The notes under the pieces: model-generated
Databases searched by the model: none
What the model was told of the DNA's origin: nothing
Seen by the model: the letters and a program-made list of their open reading frames with translations, nothing else
Origin: Cepaea nemoralis
Lineage: Eukaryota; Mollusca; Gastropoda; Stylommatophora; Helicidae
Length of the DNA: 64,000 bases
Assembly (NCBI GenBank): GCA_014155875.1
Contig: JACEFZ010004083.1
Coordinates: forward strand, 83,662 to 147,661
Reading direction: 5' to 3'
Part shown: positions 20,821-35,800 of the stretch, in pieces
Position numbering within the stretch: the stretch's first letter is position 1
Layout: each line of letters starts with the position of its first letter
Program-made: the position numbers and the translations under genes

Positions 20821-23800
20821 AATTTTGACAGACACATTTACTGAGACTTAGCATGTGTCAAGTAAAACATTTGTTCAGCATTCATGACAACACTCACAAG
20901 ACAAATAATAACAAATATAGTTATAATTTGACTTTCCTTGTAGTCAATACCTAAAATACTACTAGACATCTTTGAAATATAACTTCAGCATTTTACTATT
21001 TTTTTTCTTCTGCATTGACCCGATATTTGTGATGATAGTTGGATGGTATCTACACTGTATCTGTTTACATCAGACTTGTGAAATGTTGCATTTTAGCTGA
21101 CATACTTAACTTCTTCCCAGCATCTGATGACTGGGTTGGCCTTTCTGAGTAGCTCTGTAGACCTTTCCATCAATTTTAGGCCATTCCATGCTTCGCACCC
21201 CATTCCACTCACTCAATGTAGCATATTTTACTATACACTTAAATATTCTTCTTGCAAGCATGTAATACCAGAAAGTTTAGTTGTAACTAAGCAGTAGCTT
21301 TTAATTTCAAGACTTTCAACACTTGAAGAACTTAGACAAAGGCAGCTTAAAGAATGCATGACAGGGGACGTTAAAGACACATTACAGCCAACCTTCAATG
21401 CGGAGATGGCACCTGATGTCAATGATGAGTTGAAAGAAAGAACTGTCTATAAGAGCAAGACTGCGGAACAGTCATTTCATCATCATCTTCCACTTTTGCT
21501 GACAAGTGTCGCAGTGAGAAATAGTTGAAGTTTCAGCGCCTGATGGGTGGCACTGGATAGTGTCATTCTGTGTGATTCTACAATGTCTTTGATGTTGTCA
21601 TTCCATTTTATTCTCAGGCATCCTCTTGCTCTCGTATCAGATCGTTGGTGTTACGCCAGTGCTGATAACTGATGGTGCTGCATTCTAACGCGATGGCCAA
21701 TTTATTTCTTCTTCTGTCTTTCAATGTATGTAGCACAAGGTGTTGATCCCACTGTCAAAATGATAGCATCATTTCTTACTTATTTTCAGATAGTTAAATT
21801 GGCAGCTCTTCTCAGGCATCTCATCTCACAGGTTTATGCATAAGTATGATTTGGATAATGTCCTAGTTTGACAATGGTAGCATAGGGCTGGTATGAATAA
21901 GCTATTTATTATCTGTCAATTTGCGGTCAATGACACGTTTAGATGTTTTAACACTGGTGATAGTTGAACAGTAAAGAAATTAAAACAATGTGTACTCACG
22001 AATTTCGTATCTCATACAATTGATGCCCCAGGCATGTGATGCATGGTTGATAGCATCTATGGATGTTTAAATAATATCAATTAAATACCCGACGAGTAAC
22101 AAACTAAGAAACATATCTAAAACTGGATCATACATCTGCTATTATAATACAACTGATTAATGATGTGCACATCTGCAATAGGAAACATGACTGAAAGATC
22201 TCTTCTTCTCGTTTCCTATTTGGCTGGCAGTATTGGGATAGGTACAGAGTTCTGGAACGAGTTCTGATATGTACATCATTCACTGTGATGATTATGACTG
22301 AAAGATCACTACTTATATTTTATCTTGGTATTGTTAGCTGCACTGGGTCTAGTCAGCCCAAGCTGTTCAGCTACAGATTAATCTAAGCTAATCAAGTTAT
22401 TATTATGAACACAGTGAATAAAACATATTCATTTTTAATTAAAAATACATACTAATTTATGTTTGTATATTCTGAACTAACTCACTTCAAAACATTTGTT
22501 TTCACACGATGTCCAAATTGCTCATTTTCGCTGTCCAAGGAATTTTCAGCAATCTATATCTAGAGTGTATGTGGCTTTGTTTGTTTGTTTGTGTGTATTG
22601 GATGCGTTTGATAACGGTACATCCGATTGAGATGAAATTTTCTACACGTCTTCCTTTCATTCCTGTGCAACCGACTATAATAGTTTCTTAGTGTAAAATC
22701 TTCTACTTATTTAATAACATTTACTTTTTCATTTTCATTATATAATTTCTATATAGCAGGGGGACTTCACTCTAGAAAAGTTATTTCAAGGGGCATAACT
22801 TTTAATAACATTTCTATATACTTTATAGTCATATTGTTGGACTTACTTGCACTATTGTTAAACTCTTTGTCTATAGTTATTTTGAGGCATATGAGTTGTA
22901 ATAAATAATGATATAATCTTTAAGGTACTTTCAAAGTTTTCATAAAAATAATGCATAATGCATAACATTGTAACCCATCTTTTTCTGCTTAAAGAACTTA
23001 ACTGTCATGTCGGTGATTAAAAATTTTCATTAAAAATAATGAATGGTGTGTGGAAGGACATTCTTTTAAGTTACTGTGCGCCAGGAGCTGGACGAAACCA
23101 CGCCGGGTCAGATAGATAGACAGACAGACAGATAGTCGGGAACGGAAGCTTATTGACTACTTATATGAATTAAATGACATGCTCCCCACCAGGGACTGGG
23201 TGAAGCCGGGCCGGGTTAGACAGACAGACAGATAGACAGACAGTCGGGAACCGGGAGAGCTTATATGACTACGTATATGAATTAAATGAGATGCTCCCCA
23301 CCAGGGACTGGGTGAAGCCGGGCCGGGACAGACAGACAGACAGACAGACAAACAGATAGTCGGGAACGAGAGAGCTTATATGACTACGTATATGAATTAA
23401 ATGAGATGCTCCCCACCAGGGACTGGGTGAAGCCGGGCCGGGACAGACAGACAAACAGATAGTCGGGAACGAGAGAGCTTATATGACTACGTATATGAAT
23501 TAAATGAGATGCTCCCCACCAGGGACTGGGTGAAGCCGGGCCGGGTCAGACAGACAGACAGACAGATAGTCGGGAACGGGAGAGCTTATATGACTACTTA
23601 TATGAATTAAATGAGATGCTCCCCACCAGGGACTGGGTGAAGCCGGGCCGGGTCAGCCAGACAGACAGACAAACAAGCAGACAGACAGACTGATAGATAG
23701 ATAGATAGATCCCCTCCAGGGCCTGGGCGAAGCTGGGCCGGGTCAGCTAGTCTTCTATAAAACCAGATTTCCAAAGAATCTAGGGATTTTTTTCCACCTG

Positions 23801-26800
23801 TTTACTAAGTTCCAGGACTCACAATCGTATATTAAAACTGCTCTATGTAATATGCAAGAACTCTTTTTCTAACTTCCAATGACAAGGACTTATTGCATAA
23901 AAATCTCTTCATTTGATACAATAAAGGTTTTGCTTGTCCTATCATGTTCTTTATCTCTTTTGTGATGCATCTTTCATCTGATATTATCCATGTGCCTAGA
24001 TATGTAAATGGTGATTATATTATCATTTGTTGTCCAGTTCTTTAAGCATTCCATGTACATCTTTCTGTGTCTTTCTCTGCTTTTCTTATCCAGTAGTTTG
24101 CCATGGAAGACTAATTTATTTTTTTCACCTTTTCCGTTGATAGGTTCCATAAATGTGATTTGTCCTTTTCTTACGGTTTTTGATCAGTGATCTTGTAAAC
24201 CCTGCAGCTGTCAATACCTCAGCATTTTTTTTTCTGTCCATGATATTCTCAACATTTCTCTAAAAACCCATCAATAGTAGAATGCAACAAGACTATTTAC
24301 AATGTCAAAATCAATAGTAACAGTAAACATGTCTACTTACAAAGAATCACAACATCAATAGTAGAATGCTACAGGGCTACTTACAATGAGTGTCAACATC
24401 AATAGTAATAGTACTAACAAAGAGTCACAACATCAAAAGTGGAATCAAACATTACTTATAAACAGTGACAACATCAATAGTGAGATTTAGCATCTCTGCC
24501 AAAATTGTATACGTACGCACTATTGCCGTGTTCAGAGATTCTCTTTCCCTAAAGACAGTATCCAATGCTATTCTACCAATCTCTGACCTCATGGTGGTCT
24601 GCGCCAACTGGGTTATAGCATATTCAGGGTCTTCTACCCCGTACGAGGCCTGAAATACAAATGGAAAGAAAAACAATTACAAATAAAAACAACTTCAACA
24701 AACTAGGAATAAAACGAGAATGACTAAATGAGATCTAAGTTTTACAACAATGATACTAAGCACACACAACAACATACCCCCTGATGAAAACTACACTAGA
24801 AGAAAAGTAGAAGGCAAATGTGTAAGAGTAATATAACAAATGACAAGGGAAGACAACACAAAAAGTTAGCCTGGAAAGAGGATGTTGGACACTACTGTCA
24901 TGAAAAGTGGCAGAGCGCTACATCTACTGCGGTGTACATTTGTTATGAAGACAGCGACTGGTATTTATGCAATATTTGTTCTTTCCCACTTTTTCTTCCC
25001 AGACCAATCCCAGAGAATTCTGAAAATCTTCAGGCACCCAATTTCCAAGGCATGTTCAACCAGCTGACCTTTCTGATTGGGAAGATATTAACACTGGACC
25101 ACAATGTAAGTAGATACACTAACCACTGTATCACCACAAATGCTGGTAGAGAAACATGTCTAAACTACAGTGCTAGTAGAAAAGCATACATGTTCTAATC
25201 AGAAGATCAACCTACCTTATAAGGGTCAATAATCCTCAAATACAAGACGGCATCCATTGTGAGAGTGACGTTATCTGGAATATGCAAAATGGATATTTGA
25301 AATAAATTATGCACAATGATAGAAAATAATTTTTTTTTTAAACTCAGGAGCCAGACTAATATTTTTCTGCAAATAAGAGCTAAGAAAACTATTGAAAATT
25401 CATACACCATGTAAAAATATCCTGGTGCCATGCCAACTGGCAGCCTGGATTTTTCTACCCCTGCTTATGCATAAAACTGAATGTCAAGAAAATCGGAACT
25501 AGTTTTCAATATACACATATTGCATGTATCCTTTTTTAACACATAGCAGTGAATCCAGGACATTTAGTAAACAAGCTTAACAATCTCCAGAAGCTTTCGA
25601 GATGTGGTTTTACAGAACAATGCTAAAAATTCCTTGTCCGGCTCAAATGAGTAAACTAAATGTTTTGAAACAAGACTCCCCTCTGACGTGTCTCCATCTT
25701 GTCATGGTAGAGGGGCTTATGTGTCCCAATGACCCCAAGAGCTTTGTCGACGGAAGCACAACTACACGTCGGACAGGCCTTGAGATGGGGACCAGATCAA
25801 GAGAGACACAACCTACTGGTTTCGGCCCAAAGGTGCCTAACCAGACACACCGCAATTACGTCTGGGAAAAAAAAATTCTGGATGAATGCAGAAGAAGAAA
25901 CAGACTCAGACATAATGACAACTTATCACAAACATAGACAAATGCAGTCATCAATTTTTGGCCAAATTATGAGAAGACAAAACCTATAACATATTTGTGA
26001 CAACTGGAAAGATTTATGGAACAAGATATTCAAAGACAATAATAGACAATTCTTGACAACCTTGTCATTTTATTTTAACAGAAGAGCGCCAACGCACAAA
26101 TAGATACATGCTGTTGGAGATTGCAAGAAGTGAAGAAGCATAATCACCCATGCCAATCAGAAAGGCACTGGATGATTACAAAAAACAAAACAAAAAGATT
26201 TTAAAAAAAAATACTGTATGTCTATCCTATCCTGATACTATTGTAGAAACAAATATTGTACATTTTTTTTTCTAGGTTTTCAGGAATCATGGCAACCTCT
26301 GGGGTACTTATAAGTCACAGTGATTTCATAGCCAACAAATATAAATTGTACCAGGTTGGGAGAAACGTTTACACTAACCTCACTAAGACAGATGCAAGCC
26401 TTTTTCAACACTCAAATGACCTGAATGCCAAGAGTTAAACTATGAGTTCTAACTTAAAGAGGTAGAACTTTCAATCTTACAGGAGATTCACAAACAAGCA
26501 ACCAATAAAGCAGTCAACCTATGGAAGTGTCCGTGCATGCCATGAAAGTGATTCATACAAATCTATCTAGTAATGGCGCAAACATAATTATTTTACAGGG
26601 TTATCATCATTACCTAGAGTGATGGCGGCTTGGTGTGGGACATCAATGGTAATTTCCTTCAAACTTTGGACATATTTGATCGTGTCTATGACTGGCAAGA
26701 TGAAGTTCAGGCCCTGGCAATGAAATAAATTATGTAATACATTTTAAAAAAGAGTAAAGATATTCATCTTTGACTCACAAAATATTCTTATCTGCTGATG

Positions 26801-29800
26801 AATTTAACTATTTGTACCTGATCCAGTGCTGCACGTTTGACATGTTTTGGTAATCTCCTGGTGAATGAGAAGAAAAGTATTTGCCTGATTTACTTAATCA
26901 AGATTGACACAATTCTTTTTAAAGTCCTTTGCAGGATGTTGCAATCAACCCCAGCTTGAATTTTTAGGCAATTTTATGTTAAATAATTTGCCACTACTTT
27001 CTCAATGTTTAACCCTTTACCGGGTGAAAAGCCTATTTCCGTCCGGATCCCTTAACGGGCAAAACGTCCCAAACCGCCCGTTACTATTTTGCATTGTAAA
27101 AACGCGATCTCTCGGCTTTCCGATACTTCCGATGGCTACTTTCGTTTTTGCTGATAGCTTGACAATGTTGCCGCCATTTACAAGAGCGTTCTTCTTCTGC
27201 GTTCATCCGGATTTTTTTTCCAGATGTGACTGCGTTGTGCCTTTTTACAGCAGAGCTGCGTTCTTGCGCCGTTAGGCCGAAACATCCGACTTCTGTGGGC
27301 ATTTGTTGACCAGGGTTAACCTTCCCGGGGACAAGAGCATTCTATGAATTTGAATAGGTTTTTTTTTTTTTATAGTATTCGGGGTTTTTACGCTTCGTTT
27401 TTCAAAATGGATTTCGGCGATTCTTCAAGTGATAGCCGAGATTTTGCTGGGTTCAATTTAAGTGACATTGAAGGGCACGAAGTTGACTATTAATAGGAGC
27501 TAGATATCAGTGATCAGCGTTACTTTACGTTAGCAGTCATGAGTCGGACTTTAAAGAAAGTGATTATGATTCTGAAAATGTGTTTGTAAATTGCCGTATA
27601 GGTGATTGACAATCACAATGTGCTGTATTTCAGTAAATATTTATGTTCACTGTATGGATTACTGGCAACAGTCACGTGAGTAACATATTCTGCATGATTT
27701 TCCCTTCATTGTGTTGTTTATTTAACTAATATCGGTTGACTAACACCTTATTTCTGATGTTTTTACTAACGTAACCCGAAATTTTACCGCACCTGAAAAA
27801 ATCTTGCCCGTTCAGGGCTAAAAAATGTACAAGCGCCTGCCCGGTAAAGGGTTAAGTCCAACTTAATGCCGGTGAAGACACTGAACACCCCCCTCCCACC
27901 ACCCAATTAACACACTGAAAATTTAAGAGAGTGCACCCGTACCCATTTGAAAACATCATCGAGATACATGTTGGCGAATAACAACTTGTCTTATTTATCT
28001 AATCATGTGTTCCGTGTCTGACATATGTTTGCTCATCTGCAATTATTTGTCTGATTCATCTAATCAGCCAAAAGTAAATAAAAAGAATAAATATGTAATA
28101 AATCACACATGAATCTACTCTATGCTGCATGTTTTACCTACCTTCACTGTTTAACAATATTTCTGTTCAGTTCAGTACAGACTATCATCACTGATGCACT
28201 ACAGACAATCCATAAGTATACAGATCACATCAGTATGTTGTCAAAGGAAAGATGCATGTTCTCAACAATTTTACATTTAATTTGTTTGCTCTTGTTGTAT
28301 CAAAGGTTGTTAATATTATCTAATCTCTGTAGTCATGGCAAAAGAAGAATTTATAAGAAAGACAAATGTGATTAATTGAGAGAGCGTGAACAAGAACTGT
28401 AGATATATCAGGCTGGTGCCCTAACAGCTCGGTTGTGTTCCTAAACATGACTTGATTTTCTTATATTTAAAAAGTTTTGCATATTTTATTTGTCAACAAC
28501 TGTGTACTGTTAAAACTCAGAAATGTAAACAAACACCAAGATGTGCCACCTACAGGATCTAAGATAGCCTTGTATTTCCCAAATCGTTCAATGACCCAAG
28601 CCTCCTGCTGGGGTACAAACAAGATGACAGTGTTCATTGGTAGTCGAGACTTGTGACGGATACGCTGCTGAGCATGTTCGATGGTTGCCTACAAATAAAA
28701 CAGTATTTCAATTGAAGATTAAACAAATTAAAAACAATAAAAAATGTGTACACCTGGAATGTAAACCTTAACCCTTTACAAGGCGTAGCGTCCGTTACCG
28801 GCCGGTCTCTAAATACGAACGTAACGGCCAATTCCGGCCGATACTATTATGCATTGTAAAAACGCGATCTCTCGGCTTTCCGACACTTCCGTCAGCTACT
28901 TTCACTTTCGCCCATAGCTTGACAACGTGGCCGCCATTTGTAACCGCGCTACAATGACTTTGAACAGACTTTTACGGACTTGTTTTGATAGTTTTTGGGA
29001 GTTTTACGCTGTTTTTCAAAATGGATTTCGGCGATTCTTCAAGTGATAGCCGAGATTTCGCTCTGTTCAATTTAAATGACATTAAAGGGCACGAAGTTGA
29101 TTATTAATCGGAGCTAGATATCAGTGCAAAGCGTTACTTTGCATTAGCAGTCGTGAGTCGGACTTTAAATAAAGTGATTATGATTCTGAAAATGTGTTTG
29201 TAAATTGCCGTATAGATGACGGAAAATCACAAACAACATGCCGTATTTCGTAAATATTTGTGTTCATATATGGATTACCGGCAACAATCACGTGAGTAAC
29301 ATATTCTGCATGCTTTTCCCTTCATTGTGTTGTTTATTTAACTAAAATCGGTTGACTAACACCTTGTTTGTGATGTTTTTACTAACGCGACCCGAAATTT
29401 TTACAGAACCTGAAAAAATCTTGCCCGTTCAGGGCTACAAAACGGACAAGTGTCTGCCCTGTAAAGGGTTAAGTGAAAACAAAATTCAAATATTTGCCTT
29501 GGTAACTTAACTTTGAATGGTCCATAAGATCTGTTATCTCTGGTACAATGGATATATATAACATGTCAGGGTGCTTGTGCTGTTCCCTGATTAAAATATG
29601 AAATAAAATATCTTCCAGCATTTCATGAATTTGGTATCAAAGATATTTCGACTATATTACCGGTTAAGGTAGTTCCACAGCAGCTACTGTCTTGAAGTGT
29701 TAGTCTTAAACATGAGGTTGGGTGTTCAGTTTCTTCCTCACCACGTTTCTCTTCAACTCAATTCAGGCAAGTATATGGTGCTCATTTTATGAAGATGGGC

Positions 29801-32800
29801 TGATCCTAAAGAAGTACTGGTGGACAGTGGTATGTGCCCTTGCTTACCTTGACAATGACTATATTAGGATATCTAATAACTAATTAGCAGGTGCATTGAC
29901 ATAATGACCAGGATGTTTCACAGACAACAGAATAAGCAAGGTTGGGTGAGGGGGTCCATGGTCAGCTCTCGATGTTCTCTATGAAGGGAAAGACTGGCTA
30001 TCTATTCCCCTGTGCACTCAGACCAACAACATGTGATGGTTCTCACACTTCACACACCCACAATAAACTCCTGCTACAGGTCTTCTTTTTACTTTTTGTA
30101 ATAAATAATCAAACAAGTGAAATATTCAACCACGTTAAAAGACATAACACACTTTATTTTTAAAAAACCATACTGGAGGTAAGGTTGAAGGCAAGCGAGC
30201 AAGAGGTAGACAATAATCAAGTGGGAAGATAACATCAAGAGATGGACGAACATCGGCCTGACAAAATGTAGTCAGGGCAAGAGACAGTGTTGGAGATCCA
30301 CTGCAGACAACCTTCATTGTGGAGACGGCATCTGATTGATTGACTGATTGAATCAAACATCAGGTAGTGTATTATTCTTTACAGCATACACGATTCTCAT
30401 CTGACCAATGTGACCTAAGTCCACTGAGCAACAATGGCCTCTATCCCAGGAATGTTCTAAGAATGTGACAAACAGCATTTGGTAGAATAGAAAGCTCAAT
30501 GTTGTTAATCCGTTATGTACTCTTAACCCTTTACAGGGCAGACGCTTGTCCGTTTTTTAGCCCTGAAGGGGCAAGATTTTTTCAGGTTTGGTAAAATGTC
30601 GGGTCGCGTTAGTAAAAGCATCACAAATAAGGTGTTAGTCAACCGATTTTAGTTAAATAAACAACACAAGGAAGGGAAAAGCATGCAGAATATGTTACTC
30701 AAGTGATTGTTGTTGGTAATCCATATATGAACACAAATATTTACAAAATACAGCATGTTGTTTGTGATTTTCCGTCATCTATACGGCAATTTACAAACAC
30801 ATTTTCAGAATCATAATCACTTTCTTTAAAGTCCAACTCGGACTGCTAATGCAAAGTAACGCTTTGCACTGATATCTAGCTCCGATTAATAGTCAACTTC
30901 ATGCCCTTTAATGTCATTTAAATTGAACCCAGCGAAATCTCAGCTATCACTTGAAGAATCGCCGAAATCCATTTTGAAATAACAGCGTAAAAAATCCCGA
31001 AAAACTATTTTAAAAAGTCAGTAAAAAGTCCGTTCAGATTCATACTATCGCGTTTACAAATGGCGGCCCACGTTGTCAAGCTATCGGCGAAAGTGAAAGT
31101 AGTGTCAGAAAGCCGAGAGATCGCGTTTTTACAATGCATAATAGTATCGGACGTAAATGGCCGCTATGCACGTTTAAGCGATCGGCCGTTAATGGCCGCT
31201 CTGCCCTGTAAAGGGTTAAATAATGTACTCTTAAATAATGTAGAGTGTAAGGAAATGCCATCACAGTCTCAACTCAATGAAGGGCAACTCCAAACTGCAC
31301 CTCCTGGATGACATACAATTAGCAAGAAGACTGTTATAAATGTAGTTCAAGGAATTCAGTATGGAGCAAATGGACAACCACTGTACTTGAGCAGAGCAAG
31401 ACACTATGTGAAAGTCAAAAGGAAGACGCCCCAGTCTTATGTTTCTTTCTGCTGAGAGGAGAAAGATGTTTATTATTCTCTTCGTTTCTTGTTAATGTTT
31501 CAAGGTTATTTGAACAGTTAAATCCTCCAACAACTTGCTGGGCCTACCTGGTATCATCATTAACTGCACACTTTTGCATAGTAACACAATACAACCATAT
31601 TTTTATAAATTATCACTGACTGATCAAACTTCTTAAACAGTTAAACACTGCCATCATTACACCATATTATCATCTCAATAATAAGTTGAATAGCATGTCA
31701 CAGATCTGGATTTGAGGAAGAACATCAAAAAATTGGTACGTCTTCGGACTAAATAACCTCACATGACAATCCTAAATAGCAAGAAATGGAAACATCTGAG
31801 TAGTGGCGAATGAACACATTTGAGTAGTTGGGAATGGATGTTTGGCAACAAAAAAATATGCATTTTATTTTCATAAAGTAAATATATTTATATTATACAA
31901 GTACAAATATTTTAAAATGCTCTTCCTTGATTTGGACTCTCCAGTGTCAAGTACTGCACCAATGTATTACTTCTTTACGCTGGGGTTTTTATGCATATGA
32001 CTCCTTTAGCTATTTGAATAACATCACTATGGATCTGCATAGGAAGGGTATGGAGTATGTGTGTGTATGTCTGTGTGCGTAGACTATTATCAATGTAGAG
32101 TATTCCCAAATTGTCATTTTTAATCTAGCTGGCCCTAGCGTGTCAATCACATTTGTTTTATCTTCTATAATATCTAGTGATAAACTGTAAACTTTGTGCA
32201 GGCTGTGTCAAGCAACCTTGTTGTCTGTTCTTGATGCATGATATACTTTTCTCAACTCCTCAATCAGTTGTTACAGTAATGTATTCCCCCCAACTGTTCC
32301 ATCTGCTACTTCTGTCACACACATTTTTTAAACTCTTCCAGACTCAACTTCAACCAGCAATTATGTTTAACTCTGCCTATCATGAGAAGTTCTTTACACC
32401 ATGTTAGGGTCTGGAGGGTTTTAAATAATAGCATTATGATTATGACTGTGAGATAGAAGAACTAACAATTTGGAGAGACTGAGTTCATGTAACAGTTGCC
32501 TACAACAGAAGAAAGTAAGCAAACATAAGTTTCTTTGGACCAGCCAAAGAATGTATGGAGCGTTGCACAGTATGGAAAAAGAAAAGTTAGCTCCACCTTT
32601 AGACTCAGACTGTGTTAAGTAACATTTGTAGTATTTGTAGCTATGCTTATTCTCAGATAGACTGAGTTAACAATAACAACCATCTATAAAAGAAAGAATT
32701 AATTTTAATTCATCAAATAATTAATATCACTGCTAAGTCTGATGAAGAGACTTCAATGATGTACCATTTATGACCGTCTCTTACCTCTGTAACTAAACTA

Positions 32801-35800
32801 AGCTAAACTAAGTTAGGCCGGCTTCCGGTTTCAAGGTGGCGACGGACGGTCATGTTGTTTTTGTGATCGTTAACTTTTTCGCATAGGAGATGGATTTATT
32901 CATCTCTTGCATGTAATTTATGTGCCAGGATGTAAAAGCAGGAGTTTCTACTCAAGATCTGTGCCGATGCTACGGAGTTTCGTGCATCGAGCGAAGCAAT
33001 CCTTGAGTGAATTTTTCGCAGCGTGTGTGGTTTCTGGTTTTCGGTTTTTCAACATGGCGGAACAACATGTGTTCTCCGAGCAGTCGGCAGTCAACCTAAC
33101 GAGGCGACGTGGGCGACGGGCAGACAGAAAACGACAAGGTAAGCGTGGTGGTTTAAAGCACTTTAGACTCGTGTCAGCGTCTGGGACTCAGGAATATCCA
33201 TATTCTGTATTGGAACTGTGCCAGCGTAAAACAACGGGGCTCTATTCTAGAAACCCTGGTTTACAGGAATGACATTGTAGCACTCCAGGAGATGAGACTG
33301 GGCGATCAGCTACTCCCAATTGCCGGCTTCAAATGTTTCTACAACAGACGACATCTGGGAATGGCGATTCTCATTCGCGACAGCATGGTGGCGTCAGAGC
33401 TAGACATGTCCAGTTGAGACAGTGACGATATACAAATACAGGGGTTAAGAGTTCAATTCAGTCTACCATTCATGTTGGTTAATGTTTATGCCCGCAATGC
33501 GAATATGGATTCTCAGAAGTGGCAGTGCTTAAGTGACATATTAGGTCACGAGAGAAATTTTATTTTCTGTGGCGATTTCAACGCTAAAGGCAGATCATGG
33601 GGAAACATTTCCTCCAACACACAGGGGGAGGAGCTCGAGACTGCACTTGAAACCATTGACCTGGTTTGTATCAACAGTGGCTGTGTCACCAGGACAGCAA
33701 GCCGTCCAGGCGATGAGGACAGTGCTATTGATCTGGCGCTGTGTAGATGGGGTGTCCTAGGACACCACGGCAGCGACCACCACCCTTGCAGCATATTGGT
33801 GGAGAAAGGCAGAACCAGGCAGCACAAGCTAACGGTCAAGACTTTCCAGTATGACAGTACAGGGCAAGATGTGGTGAGTAAAATAAGACGTGACAAGCGC
33901 AGAAAGCTTCAGGGCAGGAAAAAAAGCTGGGAGCAGCCACCTTGGTGGAATTTTGAGGTGGAGAAGGCTTGGGTGGATAAGCGTAGTGCTGTAAGGAGAT
34001 GGCAAAATGCCAAGAAGAACAGAGCTGGCCATCCTAGTCCCTGCATGCACTTAGAAAGAGAGATGCACACAAAAGTAAGCTATTTCAAAACACTGGTCAA
34101 GGTGGTTAAAAGTGAAAAATGGGCAGAGGTGTGTCAAAGAGTAAGCACAGACAAGTCACTGAAATTGTTCTGGCGACTACATAAAAGCATGAGTGGGGTA
34201 GTCAAGAATAAGAGCATTTCTGACTTCCAGGGTGCTGACCTCATCTGACGAGGACAAGGGCAAAGCCCTCTTTGAACGCTATCTAGAGCAGAGCAACCAG
34301 ACAGACATGGGAGGCCGAAATCTTGCCACGGAGGTCACCTCAGACAGGTGCAAGGCCCAGAACACGGATGAAGACAGTGACGGTGAAAGAAATCAAGGCT
34401 GGGCTTCGACGATCAAAAAACAGCGCTCCAGGGCCTGATGGCATAAGATACGACATCAATAGGTGTATCGACATTTTGCCCATGATGTCTATGAAGGTTT
34501 CCACTCAGGCATTGAAACCTTTGCTGCAGCGATTGATCTTGAGGACGCATACAACAGAGTACCATTGGATTTTTTAATGCTTCAGCTTCTTGAACTCAAA
34601 ATAAGTCCATTCCTCCTTAGTTGGATCGCTGCAGCCCTCTTCCAATGGAAAGTAGTTTTTAGATGTGGCAGTTGGACTTCGGAACCAACAACAATATATC
34701 CTGGCCTACCACAGGGATCACCATTATCTCCAGTACTGTTGAAAGCCTACACAGTGAGAATCACCAGTGAGCAGATCACTGGACCTGGTAGGACATTGTC
34801 ATATGCCGATGATGTTTTAGTGTATCGTCAGGGTAAGGATAGAGATCAGGCTGCTGCAGAACTACAAACTGAACTCAATCGCATAAGTACTTGGTGTGTT
34901 GAGGCTAGGGCAATGTCAACCCAACAAAGGCAACAGTGACTTGGTTCTCGTTGAATAATCATATTGTCAACAATCCAACACCAACTGTAAAGCTGTGTTC
35001 AGAGACGGTTGAAAGAACGCAGGCAATGAATTACCTGGGGATACGGTTTGATCGAAGCCTTGCTTATAATGAGCAAATAGACCAGGTCTTAACAAAGGCC
35101 AAGCGGGGTTTGGCTGCGATATGGGGGATGGTGGCAGCAAACTGAGCAGCGCCATCTATGTCTTCTGTACGAGGGCTGGTCATGTCTGTTTTAGAGTATG
35201 CAATGGCAATCCTGACTCTCAGCCGTAGGCAGATAGAAAGGATGGAAAGGATACAGAATAAAGATATGCGCATTATTCTTGGATATACAAGAGATTTCAG
35301 ATTTCTGCACATCCTTTTCAGTTTGCATCCAACTAGATAGAAAATGCAGACAAGAAAATCAGGCTACTGTGGAGGCTGAAGTACAAGCGTTGATTTTCGA
35401 GAATTCGCTAGACGGTGATGCTGTCATCTACACAGATGGGTCGGTCATCCGACATATGAGAAGCTCATGGGCTTTTACGGCTCGGGGCGGAGGGAGAATT
35501 GTGAAGGACTCTGGTGCTTTCACCGAAACCACAAGTAGCCTGACTATGGAAGTCATGGCAGTAAGTAAAGCAATAACATGGCTCGAGACACAGACATTCA
35601 CTAGGGCATGTTTCCTTAGCGACTCAATGAACATGATCAAGAAGATAGAGGTGGGGTTGATCCGAAGAGAATGGTTGCTGTCTCTGGAGCGGTCTCGGCT
35701 GGCAAAGATTAGTTTCATCTTCGTGCCAGGGTATGCGGGAGTACAAGGAAATGAGAGGGCTGACAAGCTCACAGGTGAGGCTACGGTGGACGGCGGACGC

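Noticed and set aside
24818..25198. 126-residue plus ORF in STOML2 intron 4 as a nested gene
   Set aside because: Only a weak PHD-like Cys pattern similar to LINE ORF1. Kept as a low-confidence LINE scrap, not a gene.
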